DNA from: Buddleja alternifolia
Lineage: Eukaryota; Streptophyta; Magnoliopsida; Lamiales; Scrophulariaceae
Assembly: GCA_019426215.1 (NCBI GenBank)
Contig: CM033400.1
Span: 23,606,568 to 23,670,567, forward strand
Length of the DNA: 64,000 bases
Reading direction: 5' to 3'
In this document: piece by piece, positions 46,493 through 58,052 of the stretch
How the letters are laid out: each line of letters opens with the position of its first letter
Position numbering within the stretch: position 1 is the stretch's first letter
Notes under the pieces: generated by a model
What the model was told of the DNA's origin: nothing
Databases searched by the model: none
Seen by the model: only the letters and a program-made list of their open reading frames with translations
Program-made: the position numbers and the translations under genes

Positions 46493-47715
46493 GATAGGAA
46501 AAAACATATTGTTGAACTTCCCTATGAAAATAATTTTAATAAGAAAAATATTCCTACCAAGGTTAGGCCGTGTCAGATGAATTCTGAATATTTAGAAATA
46601 TGTAAAAAAGAAATTGAATCCTTGGTTAATAAAAAATTAATATGTCCCTTCACAATCTCGATGGTCATGTACTGCCTTTTATGTTAATAAACATAGTGAG
46701 CAGGAAAGACGAGTCTCTAGACTCGTAATAAATTATAAACCTCTTAATAAAGTTTTGAAATGGATTAGACACCCTATTCCTAATAAAAAAGATCTCTTAG
46801 ATTATATAATGCTATCATATTTTCTACATTTGATTTAAAATCAAGATATTAGCAGATTCAGATTAATAAATCTGATACGTATAAAACTGCATTTAATGTT
46901 CCTATAGGCCATTATGAGTGGAATGTCATGCCTTTTGGATTGAAGAATGATGCTTCCGAATTTCAGAAAATAATGAATGATATTTTTACTCCTTATAGTG
47001 AATTTATCATTGTGTATATTGATGATATTCTTGCATTCTCCAAAGATATTGAGTTACATTTTAAGCATTTAGATATTTTTAGAAAAATTATTATTCAAAA
47101 TGGATTGGTTATAATGTCAGATTTCTTGGCCATAATATTGAAAAAGGTAATATTATTTCTATAAATAGAAGTATTGACTTTGCTTCCAAATTTCTTGATG
47201 AAATCACTCATCAGACTCAATTGAAAAGATTTTTAGGAAGTTTAAATTATATATCGGTCTATCATAAAAATCTTGCAAAAGATACTGCTATCTTATGTGA
47301 TAGATTAAAAAAAAACCAAAACATTTGTCTGAACAACATACTAATGCTGTCAAGAAAATAAAAGAAAAGGTTTAAACCTTACCATGTTTAATGTTAGCAA
47401 ACCCAAATTAGTTAAAAATTGAAGAAACTGATGCTTCTGAAATTAGTTATGGTGGTATTCTAAAATAAATTAATCCCATAACAAAACAAAAAAGTTTTAT
47501 TAGATTTTATTCTGAAAAATGAAATAATAGTCAAAAGAATTATGCTACAATAGCCAAAGAAATTCTTGCTATATTAAATTGTATACTAAAATTTCAAGAT
47601 GATTGATATAATCAACATTTTGTGATCAAAACAGACAGTAAAACAGCAAAATTTATGTTCCAAAAAGATTTTAAAAATGACATGTCTAAACTAATGTTTG
47701 CTAGATGGCAGACAC
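46493..47715 (+). pseudogene. Pararetrovirus RT-RNase H, PV copy 2, truncated
   Basis: The RT begins with IPTKVRPCQMNSEYLEIC. It contains INYKPLNKV, MPFGLKND and an intact YIDD at about 47017-47028. Frameshifts occur near 46650, 46805-46850 and 47115, and there are many stops in RNase H. It ends at 47715 in the RNase H region, where R5 starts with TGTTAGG. The matching position in copy 1 is about 36300. No continuation is found to the right of R5 within this window. Confidence 0.88.
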
Positions 47716-49048
47716 TGTTAGGTCTCATATTTTACATATTTTCATTATGATTTACCTCACATTTATCTTTATTTTATGCCTTGTTGTTAGTCTTTTGCTT
47801 TATTTTTAGCCTAATTCATGTATTTTGATTTCTAAGTCGTTTCAATGCTTTTATAGGCATAAAAGCGATGATTTTGATGAGTTGAAGGAGTATTTATTAC
47901 AAGAATAATGAAGGTTATCCAAGAGGATGTGAAGAAATGCATTTGAAAGGCCAAACGAGAATGTTTCGTTGAAGAAAAATGAAGAGGAAGATTTCTGCAC
48001 AGGCAACTGCACAACTGTGCAGATATTCTGCACAGCTGTGCAGCTGTGAATTTTTGTGGGCCGATTTTATGACTTGGATGGGCATAATTTATGTATCTAA
48101 GACTCCTTTTTAGTTAAAAAGAAATGGCAAAAACATTTATATAGGCTAGAGTGAGGTGGAAGAGCATAATTATTCATTCATTCTTACAAAAAAAGTAGAT
48201 CTTGGAGAAGACTTCTAGAGAGAGAAAGGAGATCTTGAAGAGAGTTCTTGGAGAGAAAAGCTTCATCTTCTCAAGTTGTATTCTTCCAATCCTCCATTGT
48301 TGAACATGAGTAACTTTATGTTTATGCAATTTATTTCTTGTTTTTTCTTTAATTATGCATAGCTAAATTATTTTCTAGGGTTTAAGATGTAGTCTTGTGT
48401 ATTGATTTGGATTATTGATGATTGATGGATGTGATTTCTTGTTTGGTTTATCTATTAATGAGTGTTTAATGCTTGTAATTGATTGATCACCAATTGCATG
48501 ATTTAAGATAAATTAAGAAGTATCGGGAGGTGAATTAGTTTATTGGTTCAGATTTAATAGACATGTGTAAATTGCTTAATAGGGATATTGGTAATTTTGC
48601 ATGAGACTAGTTAAACAATATTCATAGAACTTAATGGATTCATCTAAATTGGTTTTTGATCATGGGAGTGACGTTAATTAATTTAGGTGGGTACTCATGA
48701 AGATCTCGGGAGAGTATTCATGTAATTAAGGAAATTGGGTCTTTAATTTAAACAAGAATGATAATCCATTGAAAATCAATAATCCATAGAAATACCTTGA
48801 TGAAATCTTAATCCCTAGGCTTTTCGTTAATTGATTGTTCGTTTTAATTATATTTGTGTTAATTATTTATAATTAATTCTGTTTTTATAAATTTATGCTT
48901 TTAATTAGTTAAAATCTCAAATCTTTGATAATCGATAGTCTAAATAATAAGATAAACTTTGTTTGGTACTTGATAACCTTCCCTGTGGAGACGATCTTAC
49001 TTTCACTATATTATTTGTTCGATTTCGTGTTGTTACGGACGGTTAACA
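47716..49048 (+). repeat. R5 5' LTR
   Basis: About 1333 bp, from TGTTAGGTCTC to GGTTAACA. TATATAGG near 48140 is a likely TATA box. At 48009-48054 it carries a cluster of nested palindromes (TGCACAACTGTGCA, TGCACAGCTGTGCA). Confidence 0.88.
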
Positions 49049-49051
49049 AAT

Positions 49052-49069
49052 TGGCGCCGTTGCCGGGGA
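49052..49069 (+). other. R5 primer-binding site (tRNA-Asp)
   Basis: TGGCGCCGTTGCCGGGGA, 3 nt after the LTR, complements the 3' end of plant tRNA-Asp(GUC), the usual Athila primer. Confidence 0.93.
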
Positions 49070-49204
49070 AGGCAACAAATAGTCAATATCAATAAAAAGT
49101 TAATTCTTATTAGTTTAGACATTTATTTTTATTTTATTTTCGAATTTTTTTTATTATCTGTCTCGCTCTGATCTTAATTTCTGTTTTAGGTTGAATATTG
49201 GTAG

Positions 49205-51427
49205 ATGCACAGGCGTTCTTTGAGTGCACCTGCTCTTGAAATCGATCCAGAACCAGAACGAACTTTTCGAAGAGGCATACGTCAACAAAGAGAGCATCGT
49301 AGAATGGCAGAAGAAATACAAAGGATTGAACCTGCTGCGCAGAGAACTCTCCGGGATTATGCTACACCAACATATCAGAATTTAACCTCCAGCATAGCGG
49401 TACCAACTGTTCAAGCCAATACCTTTGAGTTGAAACCGGCTATTATTCAAATGCTCCAACACACTGCCTTTGAGGGAGATATTGAGAGGGAGGATCCTCA
49501 TTCCCATCTGGGGAATTTTCTGGAAATCTGCAGCACTTTCAAGATGAATGGCGTTACTGAAGATGCCATAAGATTGCGACTCTTCCCATTCTCCCTATCT
49601 AAAAGAGCTAAGGAGTGGTTGAAAAACCAGCCGGCAAATAAGTTCACCACTTGGGCTGATTTGTCGACTGCATTCCTCACTAAGTATTTTCCCCCAGCTA
49701 AGACTGCTCAGTTAAGGAATGCAATCACAGGATTTATGCAAACTGACAGTGAAACCCTCTATCAAGCATGGGAAAGGTACAAAGAACTACTCAGAAAGTG
49801 CCCACATCACGGTATTCCTAGTTGGATGCTTGTGCAAACCTTCTACAATGGTCTGTCACATAGTATCCGGATGAATATCGATGCAGCTGCAGGAGGGAGT
49901 TTTATGGCAAAGAATCCGGATGATGCATTGGCTCTTATGGACGAAATGGCATCCAACAGTTATCAGTGGGCAAGTGATAATCGGGCTGCTGCAAAGAAAA
50001 CACCGGGCATACACAATGTAGATAACATTACATTGCTTAATGCTAACATTGAAGCACTTGTCAAGCACATGGAGGGACTCAAGGGAAATGTCAGTGCAGT
50101 TTCTCAGCCTACTTTAGCTTGTGATGTTTGTGGGGCACCTCATATGGCTACTGATTGCCCACTCGTCGAGCAAGCTAACTATTTATCCAATCAAAATAAG
50201 CAGCAAGGAAATCCATTTTCGAACACATACAATTCGGGTTGGCGAAATCACCCTAACTTTTCTTGGGGAGGCCAAGGGAGCCAGGGAGCTCAAGCAAATC
50301 CTCCTAGACAACAGTTTCCTCCAGGTTTCCAACAACATGGTCCTCAGAATTTTCAACAAACAAATCAGTAGGGACCACCACCTCGAGAACCACAAGCTTG
50401 GGAATTAGCCATTGAAAAACTAGCTAACGGAACTGCAAACCGTATTGAGAAGCTTGAGGCAAAGATGGATCAGATGATAGGTGCAACCAAGAATCTTGAA
50501 GCACAAATGGGGCAGTTGGCTAGTACTATTAGCTCAAGACCAAAAGGTACATTGCCAAGTCAAACTGAGCAGAATCCTAAGGGGCAGTGTAATGCAGTAA
50601 CTTTGAGAAATGGAAGAACCGTAGGAGAATCTGAACAACCGGGGGAACCTAATGAGGAACAAGGAATAATTGAGGATCCAGTTTCTGAGCCTTCAGAAGA
50701 GGTTACACCAGAGATAGTTCAACCTAAACCATATGTGAAGCCGTATGTTCCTCCAATTCCATTCCCTCAAAGATTGCAGAAAAAGAGATTAGACAAGCAG
50801 TACGAAAAATTTCTTCAAGTTTTTCGACAGTTGCGTATTAATATACCATTCGCGGATGCTTTGGCTCAGATGCCAATTTATGTGAAATTTCTGAAGGAAT
50901 TGTTGAGCAACAAAAGAAAATTGGAAGACGTGGAAACAATATCTTTAAATGAAGAGTGCAGTGCTATAATCCAAAGGAGTATTCCTCCTAAACTCAAAGA
51001 TCCAGGGAGTTTTTCTCTTCCTTGCACCATTGGTCAAGTTCAATTTGTTAAGGCATTGTGTGATTTAGGAGTGAGTGTGAGTCTAATGCCTTTTTCTATT
51101 TGCAGGAAATTGGGTTTTCAAGAACTCAAACACACAAGGATGTCCTTACAGTTGGCAGACCGGAGTGTCAAACATCCTCTGGGCATAATCGAGGATGTGT
51201 TGGTCAAAGTGGATAAATTTTACATTCCGTGTGATTTTGTGGTGTTAGAAATGGATGAGGATTCAGAAGTCCCGATTATACTTGGGAGACCATTCCTTGC
51301 TACTGCTGGAACCAACATTGATGTACGGGCAGGCAAGCTTACCTTGAACATTGGAATGAGAAAGTGGAATTTGATTTGAACAAGGTAATGAAGTCGCCTG
51401 CCTTAGAAGAGAGTTGTTGTTCGGTGG
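49205..51427 (+). pseudogene. gag: R5 gag with aspartic protease, lightly damaged
   Basis: Starts at ATG 49205 (MHRRSLSAPALEIDP). The retrotransposon gag domain spans about residues 85-240 (FEGDIEREDPHSHLGNFLEI, RAKEWLKNQP, FMQTDSETLYQAWERYKELL). A CX2CX3HX4C knuckle CDVCGAPHMATDC is near residue 305. TAG at 50369-50371 interrupts the same frame once, probably from CAG. The frame then continues through a coiled linker, an acidic Pro-rich part (KPYVKPYVPPIPFPQRLQKKRL) and a protease with LPCTIGQVQF, CDLGVSVSLMPFSICRKLG and PIILGRPFL. DLG is the Athila form of the catalytic triad. A frame change near 51350 reaches TGA at 51377. The residues after it (FDLNKVMKSPA in another frame) are intact in phase +1. 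Confidence 0.88.
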
Positions 51428-54400
51428 ATGATTGATGAGATAGCCCAGAATGAATTCGAGGGGGAGTTTCTTGAGGATCCGTTGGAGAAGATGGAAACTA
51501 GAGATGATGAGAATCCAGCGATTGAAACAGTGACTCTAGCTCTAGACAACGATGATGACTTGCATGAAGAAGATCTTCTTCAAGGTAAAAGAGATCCACT
51601 AGAGTCGTGTCCCGACATCTCCTCTAAACCAAAGGTAGTACTTAAACCTCTTCCACCACACCTCAGGTATGTCTTTCTTGGTGACAATGAATCTTTACCT
51701 GTTATTGTTAGTGGTACTCTGTCTGAACTTGAATTGAAAAAACTATTAGAGGAGTTGAGGTTGAGAAAGAGAGCCATAGGATGGACTATTTCTGATATAA
51801 AGGGAATTAGCCCTACTTTATGCATGCATAGGATTCTCATGGAAGAAAATCATAAGACATCAATAGAACCTCAACGTAGATTGAATCCTAAGTTGAAAGA
51901 AGTTGTTAAGGATGAAATTATGAAATTGTTAGATGCTGGCATAATATACCCTATCTCGGATAGTCCTTGGGTTAGTCCTATACATGTAGTGCCTAAAAAA
52001 GGAGGAATGACTGTGATTTATAATGAAAAAAATGAATTAATTCCCACTAAACAGTAACAGGGTGGCGGGTTTGTATTGATTATAGGAAATTAAAAATGCT
52101 ACTCGAAAAGATCACTTTCCCTTGCCTTTCATTGATCAAATGTTGGAAAGACTTTCGGGTAATAAGTATTATTGCTTTCTAGATGGTTACTCTGGATATT
52201 TTCAAATTCCAATTGCACCCGAGGACCAAGAAAAGACCACCTTTACTTGTTCATATGGTACTTTTGCGTATCGACGCATGCCTTTTGGACTTTCTAATGC
52301 ACCTGCTACTTTTCAGAGATGTATGATGGCCATTTTTTCTGAGTTTATTGAGAAATCCATGGAAGTGTTTATGGATGATTTTACTGTGTATGGCTCGTCA
52401 TTTGATCACTGCTTAGCTAATCTTTCTCAAGTCTTGCAGAGGTGTGAGGAAACTAATTTAGTTTTGAACTGGGAAAAATGTCACTTCATGGTGACTGAGG
52501 GAATTGTTTTGGGGCATAAAATTTCAGACAAAGGAATAGAGGTGGATAAGGCAAAGGTGGAAGTGATTGAGAAATTACCCCCACCCACATCAGTAAAGGG
52601 CATACGAAGTTTCCTTGGTCATGCTGGCTTTTATCGTCGGTTTATCAAGGACTTCTCAAAAATTTCTAAACCCTTATGTAATTTACTTGAAAAAGATGTG
52701 GTGTTTAATTTTACTGATGAATGTTTACTTGCGTTCAACAGGTTAAAACAAGCATTGATATCTGCCCCAATAATCTCTTCACCAGACTGGGAATTGCCTT
52801 TCGAGTTGATGTGCGATGCCAGTGACTTTGCAGTAGGAGCTGTTCTCGGGCAAAGGAAGAATAAACGGGTTCATGTCATTGCCTATGCAAGCAAAACGTT
52901 AGATAGTGCTCAGGTCAATTATGCCACTACTGAAAAAGAGTTGCTTGCAGTGGTTTTTGCATTTGACAAGTTCAGATCTTATCTTGTGGGGTCGAAGGTG
53001 ATAGTGTATACGGATCATGCTGCAATCCGATACTTAATGACAAAGAAGGATGCAAAACCACGTTTACTCCGTTGGATTCTATTGTTACAGGAGTTTGATT
53101 TGGAAATTTGTGATAAGAAGGGTACTGACAACGTGGTCGCGGATCATCTTTCGAGGCTTGAACAAGGAAATGACACAGTTGTTGAGGACATACCAATTGA
53201 TGAGACATTTCCAGAAGAACGGTTGATGGGGATAAAACACGTTATACCATGGTATGCTGATTACGTGAATTACTTGGTGAGTGACATTCTTCCTCCCGGT
53301 TTAAGTTATCACCAAAAGAAGAAGTTCTTGGCAGAAGTAAAACATTACTACTGGGAAGAGCCTCTTCTTTACAAAGAGTGTGGGGATGGTGTCATTCGTC
53401 GTTGTGTGCCATCTGACGAGTTTAAGAGTATCTTGGAGCATTGTCATTCCTTGGAATGTGGGGGCCATAACAGTACTTCAAAGACGGTTGCTAAGATTTG
53501 GCAATCAGGATTTTATTGGCCCACCATGTATCAAGACGCAAGGGTTTTTGTCATAGAATGCGATCGTTGTCAAAAGACAGGGAACATTTCTCGCCGTAAT
53601 GAGATGCCTTTACAACCTATATTGGTTGTGGAATTATTTGATGTATGGGGGATGGACTTCATGGGACCATTCCCATCTTCCTATGGGAATAAGTACATCT
53701 TGGTTGGAGTCGACTATGTATCGAAATGGGTTGAAGCCATAGCGACGCCGACTAATGATGCTCGTGTGGTGACAAAATTCTTAAAAAAATATGTTTTCTC
53801 AAGATTCGGGGTACCACGAGCTATTATCAATGATGGAGGAGCTCACTTTTGCAACCGACAAGTGGAAAATCTCTTGAAAAAGTATGGGGTTACTCAAAAG
53901 GTGGCGACTCCATATCACCCTCAGACGAGTGGTCAGGTTGAAATTTCTAATCGTGAACTCAAGCATATCTTGGAGAAAACCGTTGATAATTCACGTAAGG
54001 ATTGGGCCAACAGGCTAGATGATGCACTATGGGCATACAGAACCGCTTACAAGACTCCCATTGGTATGTCTCCGTATCGGTTGGTTTATGGTAAGGCTTG
54101 TCATCTTCCCGTGGAACTCGAACATAAAGCATATTGGGCAACTAAAGCACTAAATTTGGATTTAAAAGAAGCGGGATTGAGTAGATTGATGCAATTGAGT
54201 GAACTTGATGAATTCCGGTTGAATGCTTATGAAAGTGCACGAATTTATAAGGAAAAAACTAAAAGATGGCATGATAAGCACATTCAACCAAAAGAATTTC
54301 AAGTGGGTCAAAAAGTTTTACTCTTTAATTCCCGTCTTCGGCTTTTTCCGGGAAAACTTAAGTCTAGATGGTCGGGTCCGTTTGAAGTTGTCAAAGTTCA

Positions 54401-54536
54401 TTCCCATGGAGCAGTTGATATTGTACGAGAAGGTTCCGGTGTATTTAAAGTGAATGGGCAACGGTTAAAGCTATACTTTGAAGGAGACAATGTTCCTCGA
54501 GGAGAATCAATTTCCCTCGTCGACCATCAACAATGA
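51428..54536 (+). CDS. pol: R5 pol: RT-RNase H-integrase, nearly intact
   Basis: This begins in the frame of gag and runs as an acidic linker into RT ([30 protein letters not shown]). A one-base loss near 52095 (in the IDYRKLN region) shifts into the 804-codon frame 52122-54536. That frame contains FMDDFTVYG (RT catalysis), the RNase [16 protein letters not shown] and [12 protein letters not shown], a [15 protein letters not shown] zinc-binding region ([19 protein letters not shown]), integrase catalytic [14 protein letters not shown] and a following Glu in SNRELK. It ends with [29 protein letters not shown] and [10 protein letters not shown], a GPY/F-type C-terminus. All catalytic acids are present; one frameshift separates it from a complete polyprotein. 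Confidence 0.93.
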
Positions 54537-55722
54537 TTTTCCTCTAAGTCGAGCTAATGACTTTAAACAAGTGCTGCTTGGGAGGCAACCCAAGAGTTTT
54601 CGATTCTTTTTGTCGTTTCGTTTTTCTTCTTTTTGCTTTATTTGTTTTCCATATTTTATGTTTAAATTTTATTTTATTTTCGGTGCTCAAGTGGTTTACT
54701 AATGCAAGTTATTCCTGTTGCAGGTCAAAAACATGAAAAACGAGGTGCATGTGTTCTTATACAATGTAAATCAGGTGCACAATTGTGCTCATATTAGCAC
54801 CACTGTGCAAAAATTTCGCACTTAGAAGATGTATATGTGCACAGTTGTGCAACTTTTCAGCACAGTTGTGCAAAATTTTCGCACAAAATCCAAACTCGCA
54901 GTGCACAACTGTGCAATTTTCGTGCACAATTGTGCAGAATTTTCGCACTTTTGCACTCTCAAATTTTTCGAAAAAAAAAAAAAATGTTTTTTTTTGGGTC
55001 AAAATCCCCAATTGAGTCAACACACCCACCAAACCCCAAAATCAGCCAAAATCTCTCTCTCTCGTTTCTCTTCACCCCACATAGCCTTCCGCCGCCGTCA
55101 CGCTCACAACCAAGATCCGCCGCCGACCGCCGCGCCGCTGCTCGTCGCCTCAACCGTCGCGTTTTGACTCTCTCTCGATCTGTCTCGTATATCCACCACC
55201 GAGCTCAACTCCAATATCCAGTCGACACCGTTGCATCCTCGTCGTCTCTTCGCCGCCTTCGACCACCCATCTCCGATCAGCAACATCAAGAACTCGAGTT
55301 CCGCCGTCATCACCACCTAGAACCAGATCCGGCGTAACTTTCGTCTCCCCGCGCCGCCGTCATCTTCCTCATTTCAGCCGTCGTCGTCAACCGCCGCTCG
55401 CCGCATCTCCACCGCATCGCCGCTGCTTGACTCACATCAGCCACTCGAAACCACCAACACTCCAATTCCGACAAACATCCCAGCCCGAATCGCCGCACTA
55501 CCTCCGCCACAAATTTTCTTCTCCGTCTAATTCCGCCGCCGTCAAATCTGTTCTCAGCCCCGTCGTTCGACTACCGTCGCGTATTCTCTAATCATCCGCC
55601 GCCGCCGTCTCGAAAGGCAACATCGCAGTGCTGCCATTTTTTATTCCTCTGGGGGGCGTTTTTATTCAAAGGACAACAAGTCCTTTTATTTTCCTTACAG
55701 AGGGCCATTTATTTGTTTCAAG
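54537..55722 (+). other. R5 non-coding stretch between pol and ORF2, with palindrome array
   Basis: CTTGGGAGGCAACCCAAG at 54578-54595 is a small stem common after Athila integrases. The region 54775-54950 holds at least six GCACA(N2)TGTGC-type palindromes spaced 20-50 bp. A CCGCCG-rich, Pro/Ser-coding-looking stretch (55080-55620) follows, without a credible ORF. It probably serves as leader of the downstream ORF2. Confidence 0.75.
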
Positions 55723-56805
55723 ATGGCAAAAAGAAGACGCACAGGTACGGGATCTTCCACGGATCGGGCTCTACAATTGGTTCCGACGAATATTACCGAG
55801 AGAGAAAGATTAATCAACAAAAGTTTGACCAAATATCCGAAAATCTCAAACCCTTCACCGGCTTATGTGATTCTCAGTGAGTTAGATTGTTCCCCATCCC
55901 GTTATTTAGACAAAGCTGCTATGTTATCTCTGTTTATTGATGATGATTTGACTGAAAAATTAATTGTTCTGGGATGGGGTGATTTGATTAATATGAATGA
56001 ACCGAGTTATCGATTACTTACGTTGGAATTTTTGGGTACCGTGGAGTATGTTGATGAGTTGTTGAAGTTTTGTATTGCCAATGTTCCGTATACGCTCACG
56101 AAATCGGAATTAGCTCATATCTTTAAATGGCAACTAGTGGACTGACAGAATTGACCAAGGACCAACAAACTGAATTTTGGCGAGAGATTACTCGGTTGCC
56201 AAATACGATATACTCTGGTCATTGTTCTAATGCCTCGGATATTGTCGATTACACTCTTCGGTATTTTCATAGAATTTTAGCATTTACTATTTTGGGAGAG
56301 GAGCATGTGGGAAAGTGTCTTCGAAAGAGCTCTGTGTCCTTTATTGTCTCCACCGTGGTGAACAGTGTGACTTGACAAATTTCTTCCTTGACATATGGTT
56401 CAAGTCTCCAGGCAGCATAAGGGTCAAATTCTCATCGGTGGGTTGATTACACGCATTGCAGAAAGTATAGGAGCTTTTGATCGACATCAGACAAATCTCG
56501 AGCCCATTCCGGGACCATTGACCATTGACTATCAATATCTCTGTGACATGAAGCTTCTGAGACTTGACAGACGAGGAGGGTATATTTTCAAGAGACACCC
56601 GAGAGATCCGATTCACTTGGCAGCAGAGGGTAATAATCAAGGGCATTCATCTGATGATCATTCCACTAGCAGAACCTCGGTTCCCATTTCTGCTTTCGCC
56701 AACCTTGAGTCTACTGTGGCAGAAATTCAACGAACTCAGACAGAAATGATGAGGCAGTTGTCAGCCTACTTCCAGTTCGTGAATTTCCATCCTCCACCAC
56801 AGTGA
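55723..56805 (+). pseudogene. R5 accessory ORF2 (putative plant transposon protein family)
   Basis: Starts at ATG 55723 with a basic N-terminus (MAKRRRTGTGS). The open piece runs to TGA at 56143. A frameshift near 56130 leads to a second piece (ELTKDQQTEFWREITRLPN, HVGKCLRKSSVSFIVST). A further shift near 56375 leads to the third piece (KGQILIGGLITRIAESIGAF, IPGPLTIDYQYLCDMKLLRLD) ending TGA at 56805. The order of blocks matches the R1 ORF2 (LLPEATFWLEFI, KQRAALIFSIMTRKTIDFSKLI) and the C-terminus is similarly polar. Function is unknown. Two frameshifts at least make it a pseudogene. Confidence 0.72.
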
Positions 56806-56916
56806 GATCCACCTTACCGACTCCCGGGCCATCACGCACATATATAGGGGAGTATTTCTTTCACAGTTCTTTTAATTACATGTTGTTTCATTCTTGCATA
56901 TCGGTCTCACTTAATT

Positions 56917-56950
56917 ACATTGAGGACAATGTGTGATTTTAAGTGTGGGG
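56917..56950 (+). promoter_or_regulatory. Internal hairpin and polypurine-like tract of R5
   Basis: Stem ACATTG / CAATGT around loop AGGA (56917-56932), then after 14 nt a GGGG run in TTTTAAGTGTGGGG. R1 has the same arrangement at 1863-1896 with loop GGGA. Confidence 0.7.
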
Positions 56951-58016
56951 TGGATTGTTTACAAATTGTGATTAGAGTTTATTGAATTGCTCAAGTGGGG
57001 GGTAATGTGGAAAATTGGTGAAAGAATTGGGCATACGGCATTTTCTGTTGAGTTGTTGCTGAAATTGGTTTGTTAACTTGTTCATAATATTTGTGTTCCC
57101 ATATTTGAGCTCTTGACTATATAAAATATGAATCTGATTCTGTACATGGATACTCTTTTTATTGAGTTTGATCGCTGAGCCTGAAATTTGTAAAATTCTA
57201 TGCATCTTTACACACTACACACGAGTTCTAGCAAAGGGAATTGATCGGGGAGATAAAAGCAATTACATATTTCATTGATATTGGAGGAAAGTTTATGGAA
57301 AAAATAAAAAAAATCGAACATAGAAAAAGAAAAAAAAAATAAGGAAAGAAAAGGTTAAAAATAAATAAATAAATAAGGAAAGAAAAGGTTGATTCAGTGG
57401 GTAATGAAAGCTAAAATCACCCAGTTTCGTTTCTAGCCTTTGTCACTGAGTGATTAAGTCCGTTGGGGTGTCTTGACACCTAGTGCCTTAAAACCGACTG
57501 GTTTGAGAGTCATTGGCCCAAAACGTTACCAGGGTGACATAGAAAGCTTGATTAGCGAGACATTGCACGGGTTGATAATTTGAATGAAGGAAAGTGAATG
57601 AAGATGCAATATGATAGATGTTGTGTTTTTGCTTGAAATATCCGAAATGTTCCCTTGCTAGAATTCATAAATCAAGCACGAATTGATGTATATGAAATTG
57701 AACTTGTTTGGGATTAGTGTGATGACTTGAGAGTAAAGATGTTCATATGTGGAAAAATAATGATTCTATGTGTTTATTGGTTTATGTGCGATGATTGTGG
57801 GGAGCCATAAATGTTGTGACTAGTTGCTGATTGATGCACGGTGAGATAGATAGACGATTGTCATGAATTTTGTGGGTATATTCTCTGCAAACCCTCACGA
57901 GACAAACTCGTCCACTAGTTGTAACCTAGGGGTTTAACGGCTGTTGCACATGCTAAGTGCAATCGTGTTCCCTACGAAAGTGGTGTTATCTTTATTTTTG
58001 TTTTGTTTTGTTTGGA

Positions 58017-58036
58017 TTTACTCGAGGACGAGTAAA
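58017..58036 (+). promoter_or_regulatory. Stem-loop just upstream of the R5 polypurine tract
   Basis: An 8-bp stem TTTACTCG / CGAGTAAA closes loop AGGA, 8 nt before the G-run. Compared with R1 (ATTGCTCG / CGAGCAAT) the stem has two compensating pair changes. Confidence 0.75.
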
Positions 58037-58040
58037 GGTT

Positions 58041-58052
58041 AAGTGGGGGATT
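58041..58052 (+). other. R5 3' polypurine tract
   Basis: AAGTGGGGGATT directly abuts the 3' LTR start TGTTAGGTCTC at 58053. Confidence 0.85.

Larger units (their letters stand above)
56806..58052 (+). other. R5 3' non-coding region
   Basis: No ORF. It contains the hairpin and internal tract at 56917-56950, conserved block one (57440-57570, GGTGTCTTGACACC hairpin, TGAGAGTCATTG, CATAGAAAGC, ACATTGCAC), and conserved block two (57870-57980, GTGGGTATATTCTC, CACGAGACAAACTCGTCC, GCTAAGTGCAATCGTG), then the terminal stem-loop and polypurine tract. An A-rich stretch with repeated AATAAATAAATAAGG lies at 57300-57390. Confidence 0.75.

Noticed and set aside
54829..55337. Overlapping 112- and 166-codon frames, Ser/Pro/Arg-rich
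   Set aside because: They are in CCGCCG-rich leader DNA of R5 in competing frames without domain similarity.
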